Shown here piece by piece: positions 17,548-25,854 of a stretch of DNA of 37,040 nucleotides. This DNA comes from Candidatus Omnitrophota bacterium (GTDB lineage Bacteria; Omnitrophota; Gorgyraeia; Aquiviventales; Aquiviventaceae): assembly GCA_016206675.1 (NCBI GenBank), contig JACQRD010000047.1, forward strand, positions 1-37,040, read 5' to 3'. The first letter of the stretch is position 1. Every line of letters starts with the position of its first letter. Below the pieces are notes generated by a model. The model had not been told where the DNA came from. It ran no database searches and was given only the letters and a program-made list of their open reading frames with translations. The translations under genes were made by a program, and so were the position numbers.

Positions 17548-19562
17548 AGATCTGTCTGATTGCAGTGGAGATCTTTGCATGGGGCAAGCATGGCGGCTTC
17601 GGCAAGGCCACGCGCCTGATCGGCCGTGAGCTCATCCGCCGGGGCCACCAGGTCTTCGCGGTCGTCCCTCAACGGAAGGGGCAGCGTCCCGTGGAGCAGC
17701 TCGACGGAATCACCGTGCTGGGTTTTTCGCCATCTCGACCCTGGATGGCGGCGGCGCTGTTGCGCTCGTGCGATGCCCAGATCTACCACTCCTGCGAGCC
17801 GTCGCTGGCCACGGCGCTGGCCCTGCGCGTCATGCCCCACAAGCGCCACATGGTGACCTTCCGCGATCCGCGCGACCTGCGGGATTGGTGGTTGGAATTC
17901 GAGCGCCCTTCGCTCCATTACGGGCAGGTGCTGCACAACTTTCTCTATGAGGACAACTGGTGGGTCCAGCGCGCGGTGCGGCGCATGGATGCGGTTTACA
18001 CGACCGCGCACGAGCTGATCCCCAAGGTGCGTCGCATGTATCGGCTGGCAACCGACCCGGCCTTTCTGCCGACGCCGGTGGCGGTCCCGGCCCGTGTCAC
18101 CAAAGCCCAGACCCCGACGGTCTGCTACCTCGCGCGTTTGGATCGGCGCAAGCAGCCGGAGCTCTTCTTCGAGATGGCGCGCCAGTTTCCCGCCGTGCGC
18201 TTCATCGCGATGGGCAAGTCGAGAGACCCGCGCTGGGAGGCCGAGCTGCGCCGGCGCTACACCGGGCTGCCCAATGTGACGTTTGCCGGGTTCCAGGACC
18301 CGTTCGTCGACGGCCGGCACGCGAGCCTGCTTGAGCAGAGCTGGGTGATGGTCAACACGGCCACGCGCGAAGCGCTGCCCAACGCGTTTCTCGAAGCGGC
18401 CGCGCACGGCTGCGCCGTCCTGAGCGAGATCAATACGGATGGGTTTGCTGCACGCTTCGGCTTCCACGTCCGTGACGGGGACTTCGCCTCCGGGCTGCAG
18501 TGGCTGCTGGAGGATGGGCGATGGCGCACGCAGGGCGAGGCCGGACGCCGCTTCGTCACAGAGCACTTCGAGCTGGACCGGGCGATGGAGGCGCATGTGA
18601 CCGCCTACAAGCGTCTCCTGGCCTCGGTAGCCGCGGTTGCGCCGTCCGCGCGTCCTCCACGCGCAGCCGTCGTCGTGCTGAACCGCGACAAGAAGGCCGA
18701 GGCGCTGGCCTGCGTCGAGAGCGTGCAGCGGCTGACACGGCAACCCTTGGAGGTCGTCGTCGTCGACAACGCCTCGATGGACGGTTCACCCGACGCGATC
18801 ACCCGGGCCTTCCCGCAGGTGCGCTTGATCCGCAACCCCGCCAATCTCGGCGCCTCCGGGGGCCGCAATGTGGGGTGGCGCGCGGCCGCGGCGCGCACGC
18901 GTCCGGAGTTCATCCTGTTTCTCGATGATGACGCGGCGCCTGAGCCGCCGTCGCTCGGCCGGCTTATCGACGCGTTACAGGCCGATCCACAGGCCGGCAT
19001 CGCGTGCGGCAAAGCGTACACGCGCTCCCCATCGCGCACCATCATGTCGGCGGGCATCATCGTCAACCGGTGGACCGGCGCGGTGCATGACCGCGGCGCA
19101 GGCCGCCTCGACGACGGCCGCTACGACCGTGGAGGCTACGTGGATGCCTGCGGCGGTTTTGCCTGGCTGGCGCGTCGTGAAGTGTTGGAGGCGCTCAACG
19201 GATTGGACGAGCGCTTTAACCCGTACGGATGGGAAGACGTCGACTTCTGCCTGCGGGCGGCAGCACGCGGTTGGCGCGTGCGCTACGTGCCTGAGGCGAT
19301 CGTGTATCACGGCGGCGGCAAGGTCGGCCGCAAGCCGGTGGCCGCCTACGAGCGGCGCAAAGTCTGCAATTATTTGCTGCTGCTGCGGCGGCATACGAAT
19401 CTTCTGCAGCGATTCAGTTGCGCGCTCTGCGTGCCTTGGCGCGCGCTGCTCGTGATGGGCCGGCTGATCCGGCAGGGCCATGCGGCCATCATCGCGGAGC
19501 ACTGGCGCGGCCTGTGGGACGGCCTGCGCCTCTTACCTGACAACCACGGAGGTCCATCATGA
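17544..19562 (+). CDS. Fusion: N-terminal GT4 + C-terminal GT2 glycosyltransferase
   Basis: MKICLIAVEIFAWGKHGGFGKATRLIGRELIRRGHQV...NAFLEAAAHGCAVLSE (GT4) followed by AAVVVLNRDKKAEALACVESVQRLTRQPLEVVVVDNASMDGS...FLDDDAAPEP...GWEDVDFCLRAAARGW (GT2). Confidence 0.9.
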   Translation: MKICLIAVEIFAWGKHGGFGKATRLIGRELIRRGHQVFAVVPQRKGQRPVEQLDGITVLGFSPSRPWMAAALLRSCDAQIYHSCEPSLATALALRVMPHKRHMVTFRDPRDLRDWWLEFERPSLHYGQVLHNFLYEDNWWVQRAVRRMDAVYTTAHELIPKVRRMYRLATDPAFLPTPVAVPARVTKAQTPTVCYLARLDRRKQPELFFEMARQFPAVRFIAMGKSRDPRWEAELRRRYTGLPNVTFAGFQDPFVDGRHASLLEQSWVMVNTATREALPNAFLEAAAHGCAVLSEINTDGFAARFGFHVRDGDFASGLQWLLEDGRWRTQGEAGRRFVTEHFELDRAMEAHVTAYKRLLASVAAVAPSARPPRAAVVVLNRDKKAEALACVESVQRLTRQPLEVVVVDNASMDGSPDAITRAFPQVRLIRNPANLGASGGRNVGWRAAAARTRPEFILFLDDDAAPEPPSLGRLIDALQADPQAGIACGKAYTRSPSRTIMSAGIIVNRWTGAVHDRGAGRLDDGRYDRGGYVDACGGFAWLARREVLEALNGLDERFNPYGWEDVDFCLRAAARGWRVRYVPEAIVYHGGGKVGRKPVAAYERRKVCNYLLLLRRHTNLLQRFSCALCVPWRALLVMGRLIRQGHAAIIAEHWRGLWDGLRLLPDNHGGPS

Positions 19563-21151
19563 CGTATTCGCGACGAGGAAGCGGCCAGGTCATCGCGATC
19601 GGGCTTGAAGCCACCGATCCGGGTTTGGTTGAACGCTGGTGCCGCGAGGGCCATCTGCCGACGTTCACCTCGCTGATGCAGCGCGGCGCCTGGCGGCGGC
19701 TGCGCTCGAATACCGAAATCTCCAGCGGCTCGACGTGGGCCTCGGTCAACACCGGCGCCGGTGCTGGCAAGCACGGCATGGCCTTCTATCACCGGCAGTT
19801 GAAGTCCGGCACCTACCGGCTGCGCAAGAAGTATGCGGAAGAGATCGCGCGCGAGCCGTTTTGGCTGCCCTTAAGCCGCGCGGGCAAGCGGGTGGCCGTC
19901 TTGGACGTGCCGGAATCGTACGCCACCCCGGGCTTCAACGGCATGCAGCTCATCGGCTGGGGCGCAGAGGGCTTAAACGCGCCGCGTTCCTCTTGGCCCT
20001 CGCCGCTGTATCGGCGCATCACCGCGCGCTACGGCTGCCATCCTCTCGCCGGATGGTTCCAGCACCGGCCGGCCTCGCTCGACGAGTGGGCAGTGCTCTC
20101 AAAGAACATGCTCGATGGCACCACGACGCGGGCGGCCATCTTCCGCGAGCTGTACGCGCAAGAGCGGTGGGATCTGTTCCTGGCGGCATTCGCCGAGCCG
20201 CACTGGTCCGGCCACTACTTCTGGCACATCATGGACGAGCGCCACCCCGACTACGATCCGCAGGTGGCCGCCGTCTGTGGCGACACGATCCGTCGGGTGT
20301 ACCAAGTCATCGACCGATCCATCGCCGAGTTGTTGGAGGCCGCGCCGCAGGCCACGGTGCTGATCTTTTCCAACACCGGCATGGGGCCCAACTACAGCGG
20401 CCAGCATCTGCTGCCGGAACTTCTCAGCCGCCTGGGTTTGGCTGGCCGCATGGGGCAGTCGATGGCGCCGAAGGGGCTGTCGAAATTGCTGCCTGGACGG
20501 TACGTAGGCTCCTCCGCCATCCGCCGGATCGCCGACGCGGTCTCGCCTCAGAACATCGAGCGGATCAAGCAGCTGATGCCGGAGCGTCTCTGGGATGCGT
20601 GGACCCGCTGGGCGCTCGCGTTGGGCAGCACGTGGAAGGACAGCCGGGCGTTTGCGCTCCCCACCGATTTTACCGGCGCCATCCGCATTAACCTGCAGGG
20701 GCGCGAACCGGAGGGCAAAGTGGCCCCCGGCGCGGAGTACGATGCCACCTGCGAGGAGCTCGCGCATGCGCTGAAGGAGCTGATCAATCCCGCCACGGGC
20801 AAGCCGGCGGTGGCCGAGGTGATCAAGATCGCCGACTGGCATCCCGGCGAGCAAGTCGACGAGCTGCCTGATCTGATCGTCAAATGGACCGCGGATGCGC
20901 CCATCAATGCGCTCACCTCGCCGCGCATCGGCACCGTCAGCGGCGTGCTGCCGGATCTGCGCTCCGGAGCGCACACGACGTACGGCTTTCTGCTGGGGGT
21001 CGGGGAGGGCATCGCTGCGCGCGGCACGCTGCCCAACGCGCACATCATGGACGTGGCCCCCACCATCATGCGGCTGATGGGTCAGCCGGCCCCCGACGAT
21101 GTGGAGGGGCGGCCGCTGGAGGATCTGCTGGGTGCGGCGGTGAACGCATGA
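19559..21151 (+). CDS. Alkaline phosphatase superfamily / type I phosphodiesterase-nucleotide pyrophosphatase-like protein
   Basis: VIAIGLEATDPGLVERWCREGHLPTFTSLMQRGAW...SSGSTWASVNTGAGAGKHGM; IFSNTGMGPN; DVAPTIMRLMGQPAPDDVEGRPLEDLL. Confidence 0.85.
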   Translation: MTYSRRGSGQVIAIGLEATDPGLVERWCREGHLPTFTSLMQRGAWRRLRSNTEISSGSTWASVNTGAGAGKHGMAFYHRQLKSGTYRLRKKYAEEIAREPFWLPLSRAGKRVAVLDVPESYATPGFNGMQLIGWGAEGLNAPRSSWPSPLYRRITARYGCHPLAGWFQHRPASLDEWAVLSKNMLDGTTTRAAIFRELYAQERWDLFLAAFAEPHWSGHYFWHIMDERHPDYDPQVAAVCGDTIRRVYQVIDRSIAELLEAAPQATVLIFSNTGMGPNYSGQHLLPELLSRLGLAGRMGQSMAPKGLSKLLPGRYVGSSAIRRIADAVSPQNIERIKQLMPERLWDAWTRWALALGSTWKDSRAFALPTDFTGAIRINLQGREPEGKVAPGAEYDATCEELAHALKELINPATGKPAVAEVIKIADWHPGEQVDELPDLIVKWTADAPINALTSPRIGTVSGVLPDLRSGAHTTYGFLLGVGEGIAARGTLPNAHIMDVAPTIMRLMGQPAPDDVEGRPLEDLLGAAVNA

Positions 21152-22137
21152 CGATCCCAACGCGCCCGCTGGGAGCCACGGGGCCGCGCGTCTCGGCGCT
21201 GGGCCTTGGCTGCTCGTCGCTGGGCGGCGGGGTCTTCTCCCGCGACGACGCCGAATCGCTTCGCCTCTTGCATCACGCGTTGGAGCGCGGGGTGACCTTC
21301 TATGACACCGCGGATATGTACGGCTATGGCCACAGTGAGCGGCTCATCGGGCGGGCGTTCAAAGGCCGCCGGCGCGAAGTGATCATCGCCAGCAAGGCCG
21401 GCTTCTTGCCGTCGTCGCTGGCGCGCTGGGGGCAAGTCGCCCTGCCGGTTGCCGGGCTGGTGCGTCCGCTGCTGCAACCGCTGCGGAAACCGCTGCATCA
21501 GGCCTCGAAAACACGGCAGGATTTTTCCCGGGGCCACATCACGCGCGCCATCGACGGGACGTTGCAGCGGCTGCAGACGGACTACGTCGATGTCTATCTG
21601 CTGCACAGCCCGCCGACAGCGGTGCTGCAGCAGGGCGAGGTGTTCGAGCTCTTGCGAGCGATGAAGCGGCAGGGCAAGATCCGCCATGGCGGTGTGTCGG
21701 CGCACACGATCGATGACGCGCTGCTCGCATTGCGCGATCCGGATGTCGAGGTCCTCGAAGTGGCGTTCAATCTGTTGGATCAAGAGGCCGCGGTGCGCCT
21801 GTTTCCCGTCGTCGCCCAGCGGCCGGTGGGCATCATCGCCCGCGTCCCGTTGGCCCGCGGCCTGCTGATCGAGCGCGCGACGATGCAGCCCGGCAGGACG
21901 CGGTCGATCGCTCACGCAGCACTGCAGTTTGTGCTCCAGTATCCCGAAGTCTCCACGGTGATTCCCGGCACCAAGTCGGTGGCGCATCTGGAGGATAATC
22001 TCCGAGCGCTGGAAGTCGAACCTTTGACCCTCGAAGAAATACAACAAGTCACAGACCAATCGTGGCTCAGGGCTCGGGGCTCGGGGCAAACGACCCAGAG
22101 CCCCCAGCCCACAACCCAGAGCCACGCGGGTTCTTGA
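21148..22137 (+). CDS. Aldo/keto reductase
   Basis: MTIPTRPLGATGPRVSALGLGCSSLGGG...GVTFYDTADMYGYGHSERLIGRAFKGRRREVIIASKAG...DYVDVYLLHSP...VSTVIPGTKSVAHLEDN. Confidence 0.94.
   Translation: MTIPTRPLGATGPRVSALGLGCSSLGGGVFSRDDAESLRLLHHALERGVTFYDTADMYGYGHSERLIGRAFKGRRREVIIASKAGFLPSSLARWGQVALPVAGLVRPLLQPLRKPLHQASKTRQDFSRGHITRAIDGTLQRLQTDYVDVYLLHSPPTAVLQQGEVFELLRAMKRQGKIRHGGVSAHTIDDALLALRDPDVEVLEVAFNLLDQEAAVRLFPVVAQRPVGIIARVPLARGLLIERATMQPGRTRSIAHAALQFVLQYPEVSTVIPGTKSVAHLEDNLRALEVEPLTLEEIQQVTDQSWLRARGSGQTTQSPQPTTQSHAGS
22061..22126. repeat. GC-rich heptad/palindromic repeat forming the aldo/keto reductase C-terminal codons
   Basis: CGTGGCTCAGGGCTCGGGGCTCGGGG (22061-22086) inverted against CCCAGAGCCCCCAGCCCACAACCCAGAGCCACG (22094-22126); outer arms CGTGGCTC/GAGCCACG perfect. 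Confidence 0.7.
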
Positions 22138-22138
22138 G

Positions 22139-22588
22139 ATGCTCGCAAAACTGGCGCAGCTGATTGCCACGGGTGGCGGAGTCGGATACGCTCCAGTGGC
22201 CTCCGGGACCGTGGCAAGCGCCGTTGTCGCAGCCCTCTGGTGGGTGCTGCCGTTGTCTGTGCCGGTCCAATGGGTGGTTTGTGCCGCGATGACACTGGGC
22301 GGCGTCTGGGCTTCCGGCGTGGTGGCCAGGCGCCTGGGTGATCAAGATCCTTCCGTTGTGGTGATTGATGAGTTCGCGGGCATGTGGCTGGCTGTCGCCG
22401 GCCTGCCGAAGGCCTGGCCGGTGATCGGCGCAGCCTTCCTGTTGTTCAGAATCTTGGATATCGGTAAGTTTCCTCCTATGAAGCAGTTAGAGCATCTTCC
22501 CGGCGGATGGGGCATCATGCTCGACGACGTGGCCGCCGGAGCGATCACCCGTCTCTGCCTCCTGGGGCTGGTCGCCTACATGTTCTGA
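22139..22588 (+). CDS. pgpA: Phosphatidylglycerophosphatase A
   Basis: LIATGGGVGYAPVASGTVAS...DPSVVVIDEFAGMWLA...RILDIGKFPPMKQLEHLPGGWGIMLDDVAAG. Confidence 0.94.
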   Translation: MLAKLAQLIATGGGVGYAPVASGTVASAVVAALWWVLPLSVPVQWVVCAAMTLGGVWASGVVARRLGDQDPSVVVIDEFAGMWLAVAGLPKAWPVIGAAFLLFRILDIGKFPPMKQLEHLPGGWGIMLDDVAAGAITRLCLLGLVAYMF

Positions 22589-22893
22589 CATAGTCCACGT
22601 CGGCTAAATACAACATAAAGACGCTTATTGTTGCTTAATTCTTCATATTGACCTGCTGTTGCATTCGACAGACGCTCTGTCGTGTCGAACAGACTCAAAA
22701 GGATTCGCTGGTCCACACACCATCTGATCAGTCCTCGAGGGCGCCTCGTAAAGCATAACTATAGTATTTCCAATAGGTTAGACAGAATAAAATTCACCAT
22801 TTTGTTAGGAGATTGGCATGATCCCTGCTTTCATAAGGATATGCTCTCTTACAAAGTTCAACCAACCATAAGGCATAAGGCAGGTCATAAGGA

Positions 22894-23595
22894 ATGAGTG
22901 CGTTAGTCGCGAGGCTGTTGTCGTTTCATCAGGAATTGGCGGTTGAGCTTCAACGATTTTTACTGCTTGTTCGATACCAGCACCATGTGCCGCCGTTTAC
23001 GCTGTGGTGGCGGCTGGTGCTCAAGCGGATTGTGGATGTGCTCGGCGCGCTCATCGGCCTGATCATCACGGCGCCGGTGATGGCCGTCGTCGCCGCGCTG
23101 ATCAAACTCGATTCCAGGGGGCCGATCTTCTACAAGCAGCAGCGCGTGGGCCGGTTCGGAGAGCTATTTAACATTTGCAAGCTCCGTTCCATGAAGATGG
23201 ACGCCGAAGTCGCCGGGCCGCAATGGGCCGCCGGAGCAGAGGACCCCCGATTGACCCGCGTTGGCCGCCTGCTGCGGCGCCTGCATCTCGATGAGCTGCC
23301 GCAGCTCTGGAACGTGTTGGTCGGCCACATGAGCCTGGTCGGTCCGCGGCCTGAACGGCCATGCTTTTTTGACGATCTGAATCACTCCATCGACCGCTAC
23401 GATGAGCGCCTGCTGATCAAGCCCGGCATGACGGGCTTGGCCCAGGTGCACTACCGCTACGATGCGTCGCTTGCGGATGTGCGCAGAAAATTGCGGTTCG
23501 ATCTGCTCTACATTAAGCGAATGTGCGTGGCACTTGATGCGCGGATTCTTGCGTGGACCGTCCTGGTCGTGCTGACCGGGCGCGGCATCCGCTAA
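22894..23595 (+). CDS. Initiating sugar transferase (bacterial sugar transferase family)
   Basis: LKRIVDVLGALIGLIITAPVMAVVAALIKLDSRGPIFYKQQRVGRFGELFNICKLRSMKMDAE...LDELPQLWNVLVGHMSLVGPRPERP...KPGMTGLAQV. Confidence 0.95.
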   Translation: MSALVARLLSFHQELAVELQRFLLLVRYQHHVPPFTLWWRLVLKRIVDVLGALIGLIITAPVMAVVAALIKLDSRGPIFYKQQRVGRFGELFNICKLRSMKMDAEVAGPQWAAGAEDPRLTRVGRLLRRLHLDELPQLWNVLVGHMSLVGPRPERPCFFDDLNHSIDRYDERLLIKPGMTGLAQVHYRYDASLADVRRKLRFDLLYIKRMCVALDARILAWTVLVVLTGRGIR

Positions 23596-23623
23596 TACGG
23601 TGTAACCGAAGGAGGACGGCACG

Positions 23624-23935
23624 ATGCAGCACACATCGCGGACGTGGGTGACGGTCGCAGGACTGTCGCTCGCGCTGCTGGCCGCAGGGTGTAAGAGCGG
23701 CGGCGGGGGATTGAGCAGTTTGTTCGGGATTTTCGGCGGCGGTGGTGGTTTAGATGGAGGGGGCACTCAGCTGGCGGAGCTTTTTGACAACACCCCCAAT
23801 CCGGATACAACTCCAACGCCACCGGATACCGATCCACTGGCGGCAACCGTTCGCAATCCGGAACCGGGCAGCCTGGCGCTGTTCGGGACAGGCTTGCTGG
23901 GCGTGGCCTGTCTGCGCCGGCGGCGCAAAGCCTGA
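23624..23935 (+). CDS. Small Gly/Pro/Thr-rich putative lipoprotein with C-terminal PEP-CTERM sorting signal
   Basis: N-terminal LSLALLAAGC lipobox-like; C-terminal NPEPGSLALFGTGLLGVACLRRRRKA = PEP motif + TM + Arg cluster; GGAGG Shine-Dalgarno. Confidence 0.85.
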   Translation: MQHTSRTWVTVAGLSLALLAAGCKSGGGGLSSLFGIFGGGGGLDGGGTQLAELFDNTPNPDTTPTPPDTDPLAATVRNPEPGSLALFGTGLLGVACLRRRRKA

Positions 23936-24026
23936 CCGCACGCAACACAAAGGACGAATTGATCAGCGTCGATTGCCTTCTTCGGTGAGTTTGGACGCTA
24001 CCCCCACCTCCTAAAGCGGGTAGCCC

Positions 24027-24061
24027 ACCGCCTCCGTCGTGCTGCACGGAGGCGGTTTTTT
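24027..24061 (+). terminator. Rho-independent terminator after the PEP-CTERM gene
   Basis: ACCGCCTCCGT-N8-ACGGAGGCGGT followed by TTTTTT; perfect 11-bp stem. Confidence 0.92.
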
Positions 24062-24113
24062 ATTCCAGCCGCGCACTTAATTTTCATTAAAGATGCCTAA
24101 CAGAGGTGAAACC

Positions 24114-24129
24114 TGGTACGGATCATGCT
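24114..24129 (+). promoter_or_regulatory. Candidate sigma-54 promoter of the exosortase operon
   Basis: TGGTAC-N5-ATGCT (consensus TGGCAC-N5-TTGCT/A), GG-N10-GC spacing exact; intergenic, between the terminator and the next gene. Confidence 0.55.
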
Positions 24130-24154
24130 TTTTCAAGGATCAGGCGACACATCG

Positions 24155-24979
24155 ATGAACGTAGTGCAACAAGCGCTGGGGGAGACGCTCAAGCACTTGC
24201 GCGCCCATCGGCTGCTGTGGCTGCCGTTTCTTCTCACCATGCTGGCTCAAGCCGTCCTGTTGAGCCTGGTGTGGGCAGCGCCGCATCCGCCCTTTTCCGG
24301 CCTCTTGGCTCCCCCGATCCGCTACGCGTACGGCGATGCCATGCTGCATTATCCCTGGCATCTGTGGCTGCTCTATCACGTGATGAAGCATACGCAACTA
24401 GCCGCCACACTGCTGGTGGGCGCGTACATGAGCGGCCTGGCCAGCGCCATGGTGCGCCAGCTGCACGAAGGACAGACGCTGTCCATACGGCAGGCGCTGC
24501 TCGGCGGCCGGGTGCGCTACGGGCGCCTGCTGCTGGTGTGGGCCGCCAGTTGGGCCGTCGCCACCGGGGTTCTGGAAGCCGCCGCGCGGCTGCCCTTCAG
24601 CGCCGCGGCGATGATGTGGCTGCAAGCGGCGCTGCTGATCGGCCTGCAGGCGGTGGTGGTGTATCCCATTGCCGCCGCCGTCTTCGAAGATCTCTCTTGG
24701 TGGAGGGCGCTGGTGCGCGGCGTGCAAGAGACGCTGCGCTATCCCGTCAGCACCGTGGCCATCGTGGCCATCCCCAGCGCCCTCATGGTGGCCTTTGCGC
24801 TGCTGGCTCACGAGCAGCGGGTCCAGGCGTGGATGACGCAGCTCGCGCCTGAAATTGCGGTGGCGTGCGTGCTGGCACGGCTGCTCGTCGTGACGGTCGC
24901 CGATGCGCTGCTGACCGTGGGTGCGGCGAATCTATGGCTGATCCATCGAAAACACCGACTCTTCTCATCGCATTCCTGA
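24155..24979 (+). CDS. Polytopic integral membrane protein of unknown function
   Basis: Start at ATG 24155 preferred because the ATG at 24125 lies in the candidate -12 element; multiple hydrophobic helices. Confidence 0.75.
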   Translation: MNVVQQALGETLKHLRAHRLLWLPFLLTMLAQAVLLSLVWAAPHPPFSGLLAPPIRYAYGDAMLHYPWHLWLLYHVMKHTQLAATLLVGAYMSGLASAMVRQLHEGQTLSIRQALLGGRVRYGRLLLVWAASWAVATGVLEAAARLPFSAAAMMWLQAALLIGLQAVVVYPIAAAVFEDLSWWRALVRGVQETLRYPVSTVAIVAIPSALMVAFALLAHEQRVQAWMTQLAPEIAVACVLARLLVVTVADALLTVGAANLWLIHRKHRLFSSHS

Positions 24980-25854
24980 TTCCACTACACGGCTGCAGCG
25001 CCGAGTACCGGGCCGAGCGGCTCTTGTGGCACGCGCAACAGCGCGCGCAGGCGGTGATGGACGATCCCGCCGGCGCGGCAGAGGAACAGGCGGTTGCGGC
25101 CATGGCGGCATTGGAACAGGTCATCAGCAAGGCCCGTGGCAGCCGCGCGGCGGCGCAGGCGCAGCTCGCTCTCGGGTCGATCGCCGCGCGCCGCAACCAG
25201 TTGGCGCAGGCGCGCGAAGCGTACGAAACGGCCGTCCGCAATCACAGCCAGTTCCCCGACCTGGCATATGCGGCGCGCGCGGCGCTACTGACGATCTATG
25301 CAGCCCAGCACGATCAGGCCGCGTTGATCGCCATGTACCGTGAGCTGATGGTTTCGCAGCCATGGAGCGGCGCGGGGCTGGATGCGCCGCTGGCCATCGC
25401 CCGTGCCGTCGCGCAGCGCCACTCCGCTGAGGAAGCCTCCGCGGCGTATCAGGCCGCGGTCAAGCACTACGAGAAGTTGATCAACGAGGCGCCCTCGATG
25501 GCCCAGGTGCTGCTCGCGAAGGGGCAGATGGTTGCGGCCTACGAAGGGCTGGGACAGTGGGAGCGCGCCATGGCGCTCTTGAAGGAGCTGGCAGCGGCGG
25601 AGCGTGGCGTGAACCGCCCTGTGGTCTTGCTGAAGATGGCGCAACTGCACGAAACACGGTTCGGTGAGATGGAGCAGGCGAAAGCCCTCTACCGGCAAGT
25701 GATCGACGGTTATGCGGGGCAGCCGGCCGCGTGGGCGGCGGCGCAGGCGCTGGCACGCCTTGTCCCGCCGCCGGCATCCCACACGGCGGCGTTGCCGGAG
25801 CTGTTGCTGTTCGCGCCGCCGCAGCGTCGAGGGACAAGCGCGCATGTCGAGTAG
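24934..25854 (+). CDS. TPR-repeat putative lipoprotein
   Basis: MADPSKTPTLLIAFLIPLHGCSAE lipobox-like start; TPR-like QAQLALGSIAARRNQLAQAREAYETAVRNHSQFPDLAYAAR, QVLLAKGQMVAAYEGLGQWERAMALLKEL. Confidence 0.75.
   Translation: MADPSKTPTLLIAFLIPLHGCSAEYRAERLLWHAQQRAQAVMDDPAGAAEEQAVAAMAALEQVISKARGSRAAAQAQLALGSIAARRNQLAQAREAYETAVRNHSQFPDLAYAARAALLTIYAAQHDQAALIAMYRELMVSQPWSGAGLDAPLAIARAVAQRHSAEEASAAYQAAVKHYEKLINEAPSMAQVLLAKGQMVAAYEGLGQWERAMALLKELAAAERGVNRPVVLLKMAQLHETRFGEMEQAKALYRQVIDGYAGQPAAWAAAQALARLVPPPASHTAALPELLLFAPPQRRGTSAHVE

Noticed and set aside
22682-22897. 71-aa ORF with ATGA overlap to the sugar transferase
   Set aside because: GTG start with no clear Shine-Dalgarno, lies across hairpin and leader elements; overlap alone is weak. 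Kept only as context for the leader finding.
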